A DNA stretch of 64,000 nt, taken from assembly GCA_019925095.2 (NCBI GenBank), contig CM034391.1, positions 24,231,051 to 24,295,050 of the forward strand. Reading direction: 5' to 3'. This stretch comes from Dendrolimus kikuchii (lineage: Eukaryota > Arthropoda > Insecta > Lepidoptera > Lasiocampidae). The translations under genes and the position numbers were made by a program. Of this stretch, positions 22,613 to 33,407 are shown in pieces. Within the stretch, counting starts at the first letter, position 1. Each line of letters begins with the position of its first letter. The notes beneath the pieces are model-generated. The model was not told the DNA's origin and ran no database searches. It saw only the letters and a program-made list of their open reading frames with translations.

Positions 22613-23059
22613 TATTACCTGCCAGCATTTAAACTAATTATAACTCTTTTATGATCGTCTTCTTTTGTTTACTTTCTGTTTAAAATTGGTGATTAGAAAA
22701 CAGCCCATTGTTTTATTGTACTCTTTTATGGCAGTTTGCGGCTGAGTCATTAGCCAGGTGTGGCGGATTACGTCGACTTGGATACGGGGACATTGCATTT
22801 GTGCAGGATAAAACGATGATCTGATGGAGAGGGAGGCAGTCGAGCGAGAACCACGAGCGAAGCGAGACTTGTGTACTACAATCGGGAATGTAATAAGTGA
22901 CGTACTTTGCGCGTTTTATTGAATTACGGCCTTCTGCATTATGTTTGGACTTGCTGTGTTCGATTATATTTATACCTGTGTTATATGTGTTTGTATAGTT
23001 CTAATAAACTCTATAATGATTCCAACGGCATTTTAATTCGAGTCTCGCGACTCGTAACA
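22613..23059 (+). mobile_element. LTR-L solo LTR, copy 3, left end lost
   Basis: Ends GCCGTTTTAATTCGAG-like block then CGTAACA at the right, matching the other copies. It has the GGATAAAACGATG core-promoter block and GGCAGTCGAGC. The left TGTTAC end is not visible. Confidence 0.75.
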
Positions 23060-23261
23060 ATATTATAGTTATAATAATGACATGACGTAATAAAAAAAAA
23101 AACCAAAAATTCCTTACATGCTTATCAAGATAAAAACGTTATACAAAATATAGTATAAGAGCTGGAGCGAGCTGCTATATAAATGAAGTTTGGTAATTTG
23201 ATGTATACTTACTTCAATAGTGTAGCATCCCTTTTTAAGCAAGATACTTGATACTGTATCA

Positions 23262-23581
23262 GGAGTTTTTGGCGGGAACTGAAAGGAGATGTTGTGCTGT
23301 GCAGTTTTATTTTGTAAAAATGTGTCAATTACTCTAAAATGAACAATAGATGTAGGATATTGATAGTTTTTGAGTAGTAATTATGTGTTTTGTGAGAAAT
23401 GTGAACTGTGTAGTCAAATGTGACCTTTTGAGTTTTCACAAGAACTCCGTTGAATGGCACTAGCTGATTACCTACAGCTCAGCTGTGCTACACATAGTCT
23501 TAAGAATATGAAGAAACTATATTGTAAACTAAGATCTGGCTTAAAGGCCTAGCTGCCAAGCCACAAACTTAAATAAATAAA
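23262..23581 (+). mobile_element. S element copy 2
   Basis: Same 5' start as the 11744 copy, with a 12-bp perfect duplication GATACTGTATCA at 23250-23261 and 23582-23593. Arm B at 29.4 kb holds the empty site. Confidence 0.9.
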
Positions 23582-23663
23582 GATACTGTATCAGTTTTAA
23601 ATACATTGAAGGGTTCAATGGAGGTGACGAACTTTTTTCTGTCATTTCACTACGGAACTGTAG

Positions 23664-24350
23664 AATAGAATAGAATAGAAAACACTTTAATGTCCACTAA
23701 AATAAACAATCACAAAATTAATAATTACAATCGCCTTATCACTTAAAGCGATCTCTTCTAGGTGACCTGACTGAGAGGATACTTTTAACAACGTATGTTT
23801 AGGTATAATTAAATAAAAAAAGTAAAATAAAAAAATGAAAACAGCACAATGTGGACAGTAAACAGCAAAGTTCTATCCGTGCAGGAACGGAGAAAGAATA
23901 CAATTTCCTGCGGCCGGGCCGCCTGTCGTAAGAGGCGACTTAATAACCCACAGCCCGGTGGTAGGGCATTTGTCCGACTGGATGGCTACCCCTGGTCTAA
24001 AGTATGTCGCCATAACAACGTTGAGTTGTGTTCCGGCATTAGTGACCACGTTCCAGTCTCCCTTAAGAGAGCAGCAGCGCATTTGTAGCAACTTTGGTGT
24101 TGCAAATGCCCATAGGCGATGGTAATCGCTTTCCATCAAGTGGGCCGTCTGCATATCTGCTGATCTCCTGCAATAAAAAAAAAGATCGAAGAATAGAAAA
24201 ATAAATATTTTACTACAAACAATGGTAATAGTTTTTGAATTTTTTTAAAATAGTGCAAGTGATTTAGCTTTTCTGACATCTACGGGTAAAGAGTTCCAAA
24301 GGCAAACAGCTTGCGCAGTGAAGGATTTGGATTAATATATTGAAGAATGT
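23664..24350 (-). pseudogene. CR1-J LINE C-terminus, UTR and tail
   Basis: The minus strand encodes FTAQAVCLWNSLPVDVRKAK.. near 24240-24320, a typical CR1/Jockey ORF2 end. It continues to the GAGATCGCTTTAAGTGAT hairpin, an ACTTTA (AAAGT) signal and an (AGAAT)n tail. It is interrupted by SINE-A. Confidence 0.75.
23874..24183 (+). mobile_element. SINE-A, full length, within CR1-J
   Basis: Complete copy. Arm B at 29.1 kb shows the uninterrupted sequence CAAAGTTCGAAGAATAG. GTTC and GATC flank the insert. Confidence 0.9.
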
Positions 24351-24392
24351 GCAGGTGCCTTTAACAGGAGGTTATTAGAGGATAATAAAGAA

Positions 24393-24927
24393 TACATACA
24401 TAACTTCACGCCAGTTCCCTTGCGGGGTAGGCACGAACAACAGAGCGCCATTCAGGCTTATTCTTACACACCTCACTTGCTTCTTTGACATTCATAGCTC
24501 TTGCCATGCACGCTCGTCTGTTCTTAAGGCTCCTGACATCACCTTCTGCTAGTACACGATCATTTTTTTTTTTTTTTTAATAATAATCGGCAGACGAACA
24601 CACACATTGTATATCCCCAAATTAAGCAAGTTACGCTTGTGTTATGGGTAATATACAACGGACTACTCTGGGGCCGATCCCAGACACCCAGACCATAGTA
24701 AATAACGGAGAAAATACGTTTCCGAAATTTACTATACCAGGAATCGAACCCGGAACCTCTGCGTTGCAGTGAGGTACGCAAAGGCTTAGCCCGCTCAACC
24801 ACAGAGGCCGTCGAATTTGATGATGGAAGGTGTGTCGTGGCCTTCCACGACTTCTACATCCATCCATTTTTGCATTGTAATATCTGTTTAGTCATTCTTT
24901 CCACATGCCCGAACCACCGGAGCATAA
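24393..24927 (-). pseudogene. RTE-B LINE end split by tSINE-C
   Basis: The two halves join cleanly at the GTACACGATCA / ATTTGAT point when 24563-24812 is removed. Encodes the RGRPRHTFH block and carries the 3' CATA tail. Confidence 0.85.
24563..24812 (-). mobile_element. tSINE-C copy 1, tRNA-headed SINE
   Basis: The minus strand has A box TGGTTGAGCGG and B box GTTCGATTC in an otherwise tRNA-like head starting GACGGCCTCTG. The body ends GTCTGCCGATTATTATT plus an A-run. It is inserted in RTE-B, so it is younger. No clear target duplication. Confidence 0.9.
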
Positions 24928-24950
24928 TATAAAGAATGTATTATAAAAAC

Positions 24951-25045
24951 ACGAATGAATGAATGAATGAATGAAAACACTTTATTGTTCACCAAAAATT
25001 AAAACTACGTTCTTAAAACTAAGTGCAGTAAGTGTTGCACAAAGG
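24951..25045 (-). mobile_element. CR1-J-like tail
   Basis: (GAAT)n followed by AAAACACTTTATTGTTCACC, the reverse of the AATAAAGTGTTTT tail. The hairpin part is not present. Confidence 0.5.
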
Positions 25046-25110
25046 GCGTATAACATCTTATGTACCAAAAATTACTGAACCCATTTTGAACAAACGAATA
25101 TCTTACCACC

Positions 25111-25251
25111 TAATGGCCGGTTCCTATCTTACTACCCATTCACTTGCCTTACCATCAGTTCAAATTCGACATTACTTGTATGTAGCTTATGTCAATTTTG
25201 AACCGACGGTAAGGCAAATGAACGGTTGATAAGATTAGGAACCGGACATTA
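25111..25251. mobile_element. MITE-M copy 1, fold-back
   Basis: The two halves are inverted copies of each other over about 65 bp (TAATGGCCGGTTCCTATCTT against TAATGTCCGGTTCCTAATCT), leaving a short loop near 25180. Related copy at 38982. Confidence 0.8.
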
Positions 25252-25840
25252 AAGACTGTATGTACTCCGTGGCGGTAGAAATCAAACAAATTTACACAAT
25301 CACATTTAACTGGGTGGGGATTTGCACCCATTTATATAGCAGCGGCGAGCCTTAGTATTGATTTGAAAAGCCGTAGAATTAACACGTTTAGAACTGGAGT
25401 AGGTACTAGGAAAGTGGAAGTTTTCAAGTAGGATCTAAAAGTCGCAGTTCGCTTCACGGCGCGTCGGTGCCGTCTGTCCGCAAGGCAAAGCCTCATTGTG
25501 ACGACCTCCAATAGTTCCAATTCCTTACTTTCTAGAAAGACTTGTGGAGTCTGGTGGTGATGATGATTATATGGTGTTCTCGGAGTGCGAGAGAAATTGA
25601 ACCAGGTTTTATATTTTACTATTTTCCGGTATATTGTCTACACATTAATGTACATGTATATATATTACATACACTAAGTTACACGTACGAGTGGATGTGT
25701 TACTCAACACAAAACCGATCTGTCGCAATACTCCGGTCAGACTGGCGAACGCGCGTCGTGTTTGCCCGAACGCGAAAACTGCTGACAAAGCGATTATGTG
25801 TCACCACAGACTATTTACTTGCAAAGACATACAATATAAT
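25252..25840. other. No recognisable feature
   Basis: The 113-codon frame at 25542 is low-complexity and resembles nothing. Confidence 0.35.
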
Positions 25841-26005
25841 AATAACCGGCAGACAAACACACATATTGTATATCTCAAATTAAGCAAGTTACGCTTGTGT
25901 TGTGGGTAATATACAAAGGACTACTCGAATCGAACCTGGAGCTTCTGCGTTCCAGCGAATTCGGCCTGCTAAGACTTCTCGCTTACCCGCTAGGCCACAG
26001 AAGTC
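25841..26005 (-). mobile_element. tSINE-C copy 2, internally deleted
   Basis: The ends match copy 1. About 60 bp around the B box and central body are shortened. Confidence 0.75.
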
Positions 26006-26009
26006 ATCT

Positions 26010-26520
26010 TTCTAGAATTTCTAATTAATAATTATGTTATATCTTCTATTTTCTTAAACGTGTATAAAATAATATTTTTATGATAGATAAAATATCTAGA
26101 AATAAATTGAAATTTCTGTGTCAAAGCTCAAATCTGAAAGTGTGATTGTTTCTCAGTAACCGTTTTATCCGTGCAGGAACGGAGAAAGAATACAATTTCC
26201 TGCGGCCGGGCGACCTGTCGTAAGAGGCGACAAAACAACCCACAGCCAGGTGGTAGGGCATTTGCTCGACTGGATGGCGACCACCCCTGGTCTAGAGTAT
26301 GCCGCCATAACAACCTTGTGTTGTGTTCACGGCTATTAGATGACCAGAGTTCCAGTCTCCTTTAAGAGAGCAGCAGCGCATTTGTAGCACCTTTGTTGTT
26401 GCAAATGTCCATAGGCGATGGTAACCGCTTTCCATCTAGTGGGCCGTCTGCCTGTCTGCTGAACTCCTGCAATAAAAAAAAAAAAAGTAAAGTGTTCCAC
26501 AAAAATGTATGTATAGTCTG
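26010..26520. repeat. Q repeat interrupted by SINE-A
   Basis: 26020-26159 plus 26486-26510 match 39800-39950, where the sequence is uninterrupted. Confidence 0.7.
26160..26485 (+). mobile_element. SINE-A, full length, with empty site
   Basis: AGTAA flanks both sides (26155-26159 and 26486-26490). The Q paralogue at 39.9 kb has a single AGTAA, defining the insert exactly and showing that CCGTTTT precedes the usual ATCCGTG start here. Confidence 0.9.
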
Positions 26521-26586
26521 GGCGCTATAGTAAATAACGGAGAAAATACGTTTCTAAACTTTCAATACTAGGAATCGAACCCGGAT
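26517..26586 (-). mobile_element. tSINE-C central fragment
   Basis: Contains the B box block GGGTTCGATTCCTAG (minus strand) and the ACGTATTTTCTCCGTTATTT body. Confidence 0.65.
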
Positions 26587-27434
26587 ATAAACTTGTGCTC
26601 TAAACCAGTCTTTCATTCGAAGATAGAGATCCCGGTCAGCTCAGAATCCGCTGGCTATTACAGTACCATGACATAAGCAAATAAATTTCATTTTGAGCTT
26701 GACACGCGTGTGCTAATAACCAAACTCTGCGGCTTTTATTCACCTTTAAGACGGAACCACCACAATTTTGTTGTCCGAACTGTCACACACGACTAATTGG
26801 GAAGCACCGCTTTGTGGTCAAATACAGATAATTGAAATGAACGTTGAACTAATGCTTTCTCCCTCTAACTACATAGAATAAAAGAAAGAAAATATTTACT
26901 TCAAATTGCGACTCACACAATACAAACAAATAAGAAAATAACAATAAAAGAAAGCCGCAATTTAAGAAATGAGATTTGCACTCGAGTCTTTCGTTGTGCC
27001 GAAAAATATTCCGACACAGCACTGGTTTTCAGTGCCTACCTCCATAACCTCATATGTCCTAAGACCCCAAGTATGTAGGTAACTTTGAACCATTAAATTA
27101 ATAAACAAAATATATATAAGAATTATACAAAAATATACCCAAACAAAACAAAGAAATAATAAAAAATACCTATAACTAAATGTTAGTGAATTTATTCTAG
27201 AAACTGTAAACAACTATATGATATCTTAAGTACTACTTGAACAATGAACATATAAATCATGGATATAAAACTAATTACAAATTCCATTAATTCCTGCCTC
27301 CAGGTAAGTAAAATCATATGTACCATTCATATAGAAGGACGTCAAATAAACTACAAAAGGCATCAAAATTAAATTAACTAAAAAAGAAAAATAAAGTATA
27401 CGTATAATGATGATATTAAGAAAAAATAAAAATC
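26587..27434. other. No recognisable feature
   Basis: AT-rich. The right part may be 3' UTR of the LINE at 27567. Confidence 0.35.
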
Positions 27435-27445
27435 AGTTCTTAGAT

Positions 27446-27561
27446 AACAAGAGCTATGAATGTCAAAGAAGCGAGTGAGGTGTGTAAGAATAAGCCTGAA
27501 TGGCGCTTTATTGTTCGTGCCTACCCCACAAGGGAACTGGCGTGAAGCTATGTATGTATGT
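27446..27561 (+). mobile_element. RTE-B, 116-bp 5'-truncated copy
   Basis: Perfect 11-bp duplication AGTTCTTAGAT at 27435-27445 and 27562-27572. Encodes only the last 27 or so residues and the ATGT tail. Confidence 0.9.
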
Positions 27562-27566
27562 AGTTC

Positions 27567-28440
27567 TTAGATGTATCTAGGGTCTTCTTTCTGTAACTGT
27601 ATTAAATATCTTTTATAGTGCAATTTAAAAATAAAAATTGATTTCAGGTCTCGAATGTCGTTCCAACATTGCGTAGCAGCATGTTTAAAACAACCTCTAA
27701 AAGCAGCCGTTCTATGCTTAGCTGTTATTAGTGGCCTGGTAACAGATCGAATAGTATATTCTAACTTGCTTTGCCTCCAGTGAATTTTATTATATAAATA
27801 TGGAGGTTTGTGGCTGGAAATCACTCCAAATAGAAGGCAGGACAAATGTAGTCTTCTACTTGCTGCCCTTTTTTATAATGTTATTTTTATTTAGAAAGTT
27901 TAGAGAGTGTCGGGGTGAAGGTAAGGAAAGGAATGCTCCGGTGGTTCGGGCATGTGGAAAGAATGCATGATGAAAGAATGACTAAACAGATATACAATGC
28001 AAAAGTGGATGGATGCAGAAGTCGTGGAAGGCCACGACACACCTTCCATGATCAAATTGATTGTGTACTAGCAGAAAGTGATGTCAGGAGCCTTAAGAAC
28101 AGACGAGCGTGCATGACAAGAGTTATGAATGTCAAAGAAGCAAGTGAGGTGTGTAAGAATAAGCCTGAATGGCGCTCTGTTGTTTGTGCCTACCCCGCAA
28201 GGGAACTGGCGTGAAGTTATGTATGTATGTATTTAGAAATGGAGTAATATGGCTTCTACGAGGGATTTGGAAACAGTACCTTGCATAAGCATTTTGAATA
28301 CGTTGGATCAGGTGTTCTGTCCTTTTTAGAAGAGAAGGCCCATACACAGTATCACAGTAGTTAAGCTTAGATAAAATTAGACTTTCCGTAATACGTTCTC
28401 TCACATCCTCATTTATGTACTGTCTAATTCCATACAAAAT
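27567..28440 (-). pseudogene. Jockey/CR1-group RT C-terminus, split
   Basis: The right piece reads ..LILSKLNYCDTVYGPSLL then RIQNAYARYCFQIPRRSHIT. The left piece continues HLSCLLFGVISSHKPPYLY.. to the stop at 27567. The junction is occupied by RTE-B (27898-28230). The order and motifs fit the region after the RT palm in CR1/Jockey LINEs. It is 5'-truncated. Confidence 0.8.
27898..28230 (+). mobile_element. RTE-B copy inside the LINE
   Basis: Perfect 9-bp duplication ATTTAGAAA at 27889-27897 and 28231-28239. It retains a 99-codon frame ending YPARELA. Confidence 0.95.
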
Positions 28441-29014
28441 CTTAAGTCTGATTCAGAATTTAAAAGAGACGATGTAATTCTCTTGGTTTTGGCGCGGCAA
28501 TTTTGATGGCAGCTGGCAGCTTTTGGAAAAAAGTAATATTAAATTTGGCCCTTATAGAAGGTTAAAGGTACCAATTTCGAAAAATATCCTTCAAACACGT
28601 GAACTCCCCTGATATTTTGAAATGTGACACTCGACTGAAACGTCATCTAGTAACACAATAAACGTCATTCAGAGATCAGCTATTCTGGCAGTATCAGTGG
28701 GAACAGTGACGCGGCGACCCAGATCAAAAGGGGCGGTAATCCGCTGCGTAAACTGTACAGCTAAATAGGATTAATTAGTGCGTTCACTTGGCACAAGCGA
28801 CACTGATCTGCGTTGCGTACTATTATGAGCATTTATATTTAATTAAACGTAATCTTTATCGTGCCTGTCATGACACGTGACGGCTAATTTATTTTGATCA
28901 CTTTTGTACTCAGAGAGACAAATGGATAATTAAATTTTCTCATTTTTTATTTTACTTGTTTTTAATTTAATTATACGTATAAGTTGTTAAAAGTATTATA
29001 AGTCAGGTTGCCTG
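28441..29014. other. No recognisable feature
   Basis: GC-richer patch near 28690-28830 without a frame. Confidence 0.35.
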
Positions 29015-29487
29015 TACCCGTAGATGTCAGAAAAGCTAAATCACTAGCATTATTTAAAAAATCTTTCAAAAACTATTACCATTGTTTTTAGTAAAGTGTT
29101 TATTTTTCTATTCTTCGAACTTTGCTATTTACTGTCCACATTGTACTGTTTTCATTTTTTTATTTTACTTTTTTTATTTAATTATACTTAGACACGGGTT
29201 GCTTAAAGTATCCTCTCAGTCAGGTTACCTAGAAGAGATCGCTTTAAGTGATAAGGCCGCCTTTTGTTTTGCCGTAAAATAATTGTAATTATTAATTTTG
29301 TGATTGTTTATTTTAGTGAACAATAAAGTGTTTTCTATTCTATTCTATTCTACGGTTCCGTTGTCAAATGACAGAAAAAAGTTCGTCACCTCCATTGAAC
29401 CCTTCAATGTTCACTTAAAACTGATACAATATCAAGTATCTTGCTTAAAAAGGGATGCTACACTATTGAAGGAAGTATACCTCAAAC
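29010..29487. repeat. Inverted duplication, arm B
   Basis: Inverted partner of 23203-24290, lacking both the S and SINE-A insertions. Confidence 0.8.
29015..29361 (+). pseudogene. CR1-J LINE C-terminus, UTR and tail
   Basis: Encodes PVDVRKAKSLALFKKSFKNY.. then a stop. It carries the GAGATCGCTTTAAGTGAT hairpin, AATAAAGTG and a (TTCTA)n tail. Confidence 0.8.
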
Positions 29488-29523
29488 GGCATTTGAGGTA
29501 TACTTACTACATGAACATTTAAA

Positions 29524-29706
29524 AATCGGCAGACAAACACACATATTGTAAATCACCAAATTAAGCAAGTTACGCTTGTGGCACAGGTAATAAACAACGG
29601 ACTACGCTGGGGCGGATCCCAGACACCCAGGCCATAGTAAATAATGGAGCCTCTGAGTTCCAGTGAAGTCGGCCGGCAAAGGTTTACCCCTCTCTACCAC
29701 AGAGGC
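29524..29706 (-). mobile_element. tSINE-C copy 3, internally deleted
   Basis: Matches copy 1 at both ends. The segment with the B box is missing. Confidence 0.75.
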
Positions 29707-29775
29707 TAAAAACTTGAGGGCCAAAAATTGCTGTTTGGATGGACTTTGGCTCACTTCAAGATCATTCCAATGACA

Positions 29776-29990
29776 ATAATAGAGAGAGAGAGAGAGAACA
29801 ATTTATTGCACTTACAATACTTTCTAGGCAGTACAACAGGCGGCTTTATAGCTCGAAGCGATCTCCTCCAGGCAACCTAAATCAAAGAAATTTGAATCGA
29901 GTGATGTGGGTGGTGCAGGATACATAAATACTCAAACTAATTTCAGAATTAAATATACAAATACATATATATATACATGGTCATATATAT
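29776..29990 (-). mobile_element. CR1-J variant 3' end
   Basis: (GA)n, then ACAATTTATTGCAC (a reverse AATAAAT signal) and GCGATCTCCTCCAGGCAACC, a diverged hairpin region. Confidence 0.65.
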
Positions 29991-30011
29991 ATACAAATAT
30001 AAATCTTTATT

Positions 30012-30451
30012 TAATAAAACTACGTTTTAACGGTTTTAAGCGCGGTAATTTTATTTGATTTTGGTTTTTCCGACGTTTCGACTTTTATTTTTTCCTTCCA
30101 CCCATTTTAATATTATATAAAATTATTAGAGCTAGGCATGTTTGCTGAAGAGTTTCTTGCGCCGCTTCTTCTCTTTAAGCCATAACATGTTGCGAAGCGG
30201 TAGTAAATTAGATCAGGCTCCCATAGAGTAAATAATAACCATAAACAAAATTAAAATTAACAAGTTGGCGGTAGGCTAAATAAAACTTTAACAATACTCG
30301 TTGACACTTGACATCTTTGTCTTCCGTGATCACGGCCACTGAAAAGTGGCCGAAACGTCGGAAAAGCCAAAATCAAATAAAATTATCGCGCTTAAAACCG
30401 TTAAAACGTAGTTTTATTATGTATACAAGTCGCGAAATCTTAAGAAAATAT
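30012..30451 (+). mobile_element. Penelope-like element, UTR-only, inverted ends
   Basis: This 440-bp insert is bounded by a perfect 14-bp duplication, TATAAATCTTTATT, at 29998-30011 and 30452-30465. About 68 bp at the left is an inverted copy of the right end (ACTACGTTTTAACGG..), followed by the 3' UTR also found at 37190-37539. The right end carries an extra stretch of about 34 bp (TATGTATACAAGTCGCG..). Inverted truncated ends with such a one-sided extension are described for Penelope-like elements. Confidence 0.85.
30322..30363 (+). ncRNA. Hammerhead-like ribozyme fold
   Basis: Order: TTCC, GTGATCA, C, stem GGCCACT-GAAA-AGTGGCC, GAAA, CGTC, GGAA. TTCC/GGAA can form stem I and the GAAA-C-GUC part fits the hammerhead core. 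The canonical CUGAUGA is GUGAUCA here, so activity is doubtful. Confidence 0.4.
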
Positions 30452-30465
30452 TATAAATCTTTATT

Positions 30466-30560
30466 GCCAAAAAATCTGATACATTAACTTATTGAAGTCC
30501 CTAACTCCCGAGCTAGGCATGAAGCCTGTGTTTCGGGAATCAGTGCCCTCTGACATTAGC
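30466..30560 (-). mobile_element. LINE-like 3' tail
   Basis: The minus strand reads ..GCTCGGGAGTTAGGG.. to a GGCAATAAAGATTTATA tail, where the Penelope element is inserted. Confidence 0.4.
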
Positions 30561-30639
30561 ATGTACTTTTAAACACAAATAATACAAGTCGATAACAGAG
30601 AGTTTATGTTTAGTGAGTAAGCATGTGGTGTGGATGTAC

Positions 30640-30740
30640 GTGAGCGCACGCCAGCGTGTGTGTATATGTGTGTGAGTATGTGTTGTATATGTGTGTGTGA
30701 GTGTGTGTTGTGTATATGTGTGTGTGTGTAATTATGTATG
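30640..30740. repeat. GT-rich low-complexity tract
   Basis: Imperfect GTGTGTATATGTG repeats. Confidence 0.8.
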
Positions 30741-32177
30741 TACTGTACGGTTACTATTAAGCTAAATAGATTGACTTGACTACACTATCACCGAAGCACT
30801 GTTTATATACAAAAATATATAATATACAATAATAGATTTTAAAATACGAAATACATTAATACTTAGAGTACATTAAATTTTCAAATATTATGTAAAAGGT
30901 GGTAAAATGTAACTGCCGTCGTATGCAGTGAAGACAGTATGGAATTTCGAAATTGCATGCGTCAGTTGCCGGCGTGTTCGAACGTGGTAAGTTACTTGCA
31001 TAATCTCATATAGAGTTTAGAGCGATTAGTTGTTACTGGCTACTTGAACAGACTACATGTATGTAGTAGAAGAGAACCTTCTGGATTATTTTAACTTGAG
31101 GAATTATGCGTTATAAAAATCATGCTATAAACGTCACAGTACTGAGCTAAGGCATCCCCATTTTAGGGGAACGGAGAGTATACCCACCAAGATTGTGTAA
31201 GGTGAGTTGGCGTGGTTTCACATGGAGCTAGGAATATAGTAGGAGGGACTTACTGATTAGTGGTAGTGCTGAAGTTCTGTGTTTGATGACGAGAGCTGGA
31301 GCTGGCTTTACACTTTATTTATTTGTTTAATTGTCACTTTCGGTATGTGTGCACTTCGTCGCGGTAATTTTGATACTGACCAGACGCGGTTTTCGGGCTG
31401 ATAGTGCTGTGACTATTAGTGTTGTGCATATTATATCACCACGTTTTCCTTCGTCGTTAGCACTAGTTAATTACTTATAAAAATGTGTACATTAGGTCAG
31501 AAAACTGCCTACATGGTATAATTTTGATATCATATTTTGACTGATTACTATATTATTGAATTTAAATAAGTATTACAATATCGAGAAAAGGTTTGACTTC
31601 AATATAAAATAAAATATTAGTCTCATAACGTGCCATTGTTGGGCTCGGGTCTTCCCATTTTTTTAGGGTTAAGTCTTAGACGAAGAAATAAAAGTATAGA
31701 CGGAGAAGCGTCGAATACGGTGAAAAAAAAAAAAATGGGTATGTGAAGTGACATAATGTACACCTGGTTTGAGTTTGTGTGGTATAAGTTGCGCACAGAA
31801 TGTTTGCCGAAGACTACTTACTATTATTGTATATACTTATATAAAGTATATACAATAATAAGTTAAAATAATACATTTATTGCAACAACTATTAAATGTA
31901 ACCATTTTTGTCAACCCTACTGACCAATGACGCGTGACATCATGAGGCTATCGGCAAACCTTCTGCGTACGGGTAGTAAATTATTATATAATAATTAATC
32001 GTGTCCAGTGGAAATTATTCCTGCTTTATTCATAGGTACTAATTCGATTATTTACTACTAATTTATCATAATGCATTGCGGCGCCATTAGCTTCCTTTAG
32101 CTGTCTTCAGTCTGAGAGTTCGGGGTTCCGTCTATCTATTTTGTTCGCCTGAGGGTAATAATATATGGTGATATACG
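30741..32177. other. No gene; one perfect small hairpin
   Basis: AT-rich, with no frame worth calling. 31822-31860 holds a perfect 17-bp inverted repeat (TATTATTGTATATACTT) with a 5-base loop. Confidence 0.5.
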
Positions 32178-32490
32178 TTTTTTTTAATTGCATGAGTTCA
32201 GCAGACAGGCAGACAACTCACCTCATGGGAAGCGGTCACCGTCGTCTATGGACATTTGTAACACCAAAGGCGCTACCAATGTGCTGCCGCTCTCTAAAGG
32301 GTGACTGGAACCTGGCCACTAATGCCAGAACATAACTAAAGGTTGTTATGCTACCATACTCTAGAACAGGGGTGATAGCCATTCAGACTGGCAAATACCC
32401 TACCATCTGGCTGTTGGCTGTTTTGTCGCCTCTTACGACAGGCTACCCGGCCGCAGGAAATTGTATTCTTTTTGCGTTCCTGCACGGATA
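32178..32490 (-). mobile_element. SINE-A, full length, diverged
   Basis: Both ends present; more substitutions than most copies. Confidence 0.85.
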
Positions 32491-32790
32491 ACATTTTCTA
32501 AAAGTAATAAATAAATAAGTTATTTATTTTGACGCCCGACAAGAGGACCTAAACGAGTCTCCGCCTGACACACCACCGTCCTAAGGGAAATGCGGTTTAT
32601 GTTCGTCGTACACAAATAAACTAGGTTTTAAGAAACACCGCTCTGCTTCCTGTTACAGTATTTGCGAGACTTGGTTTTATATTGAAAGTGTATTTTCTAC
32701 ATTTTAATATTTTGTCTAGAAAAGATGTGAGGCGCTCAATGGAGGTGTATACCTCCTGTATAGGCTGAATTTTTCAAGTGGACCTTCAGG

Positions 32791-33024
32791 AAAAATCGAA
32801 ATTTGTGCTGGGACACATAGTAAAAGTGAAACTTCAACGGACAAGTGGCAAACGAATCGCAACAAATTTTAGCTTGAAGTTTTACGGGCAGATTGTTAAT
32901 GTACTTGTCCAATTTAAACACTTGCCCGTAAAACTTGAAGTTAAAATTTTGTTGCGATTCGTTTTTCCACTTGTCCGTTGAAGTTTCACTTCTACTATAT
33001 GTCTTAGCACACATTTCGATTTTT
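32791..33024. repeat. Long imperfect hairpin, about 100-bp arms
   Basis: Arms 32791-32890 and 32923-33024 are inverted copies (shared blocks GTGAAACTTCAACGGACAAG and AACGAATCGCAACAAA) with a 32-bp loop. It could be a fold-back MITE. No terminal duplication was identified. Confidence 0.85.
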
Positions 33025-33090
33025 CGCATGTTTAATGCAAATTATGATTTGATTAGGTTAGGTACATTTTAATTAATGCATTTTTTATTT

Positions 33091-33407
33091 ACTCATCCGT
33101 GCAGGAACGGAGAAAGAATACAATTTCCTGCGGCCGGGCGGCCTGTCGTAAGAGGCGATTTAACAACCCACAGCCAGGTGGTAGGGCATTTGCCCGACTG
33201 GATGGCTACCACCCCTGGTCTAAAGTATGTCGCCATAACAACCTTCGAGTTGTGTTCCGGCATTAGTGACCAGGTTCCAGTTTCCCTTAAGAGAGCAGCA
33301 GCGCATTTGTAGCACCTTTGGTGTTGCAAATGTCCATAGGCGATGGTAACCGCTTTCCATCAAGTGGGCCATTTGCCTGTCTGCTGATCTCCTGCAATAA
33401 AAAAAAA
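33091..33407 (+). mobile_element. SINE-A, full length
   Basis: Possible 10-bp target duplication CATTTTTTAT / CATATTTTAT at 33079-33088 and 33408-33417 (9 of 10). Confidence 0.9.

Larger units (their letters stand above)
23203..24290. repeat. Inverted duplication, arm A
   Basis: After removing the S and SINE-A inserts, this segment matches 29010-29487 in inverted orientation. The match includes about 130 bp that lie outside the CR1-J element on the tail side. Confidence 0.8.

Noticed and set aside
25542..25883. 113-codon ORF
   Set aside because: Low-complexity hydrophobic translation that overlaps tSINE-C at its end.
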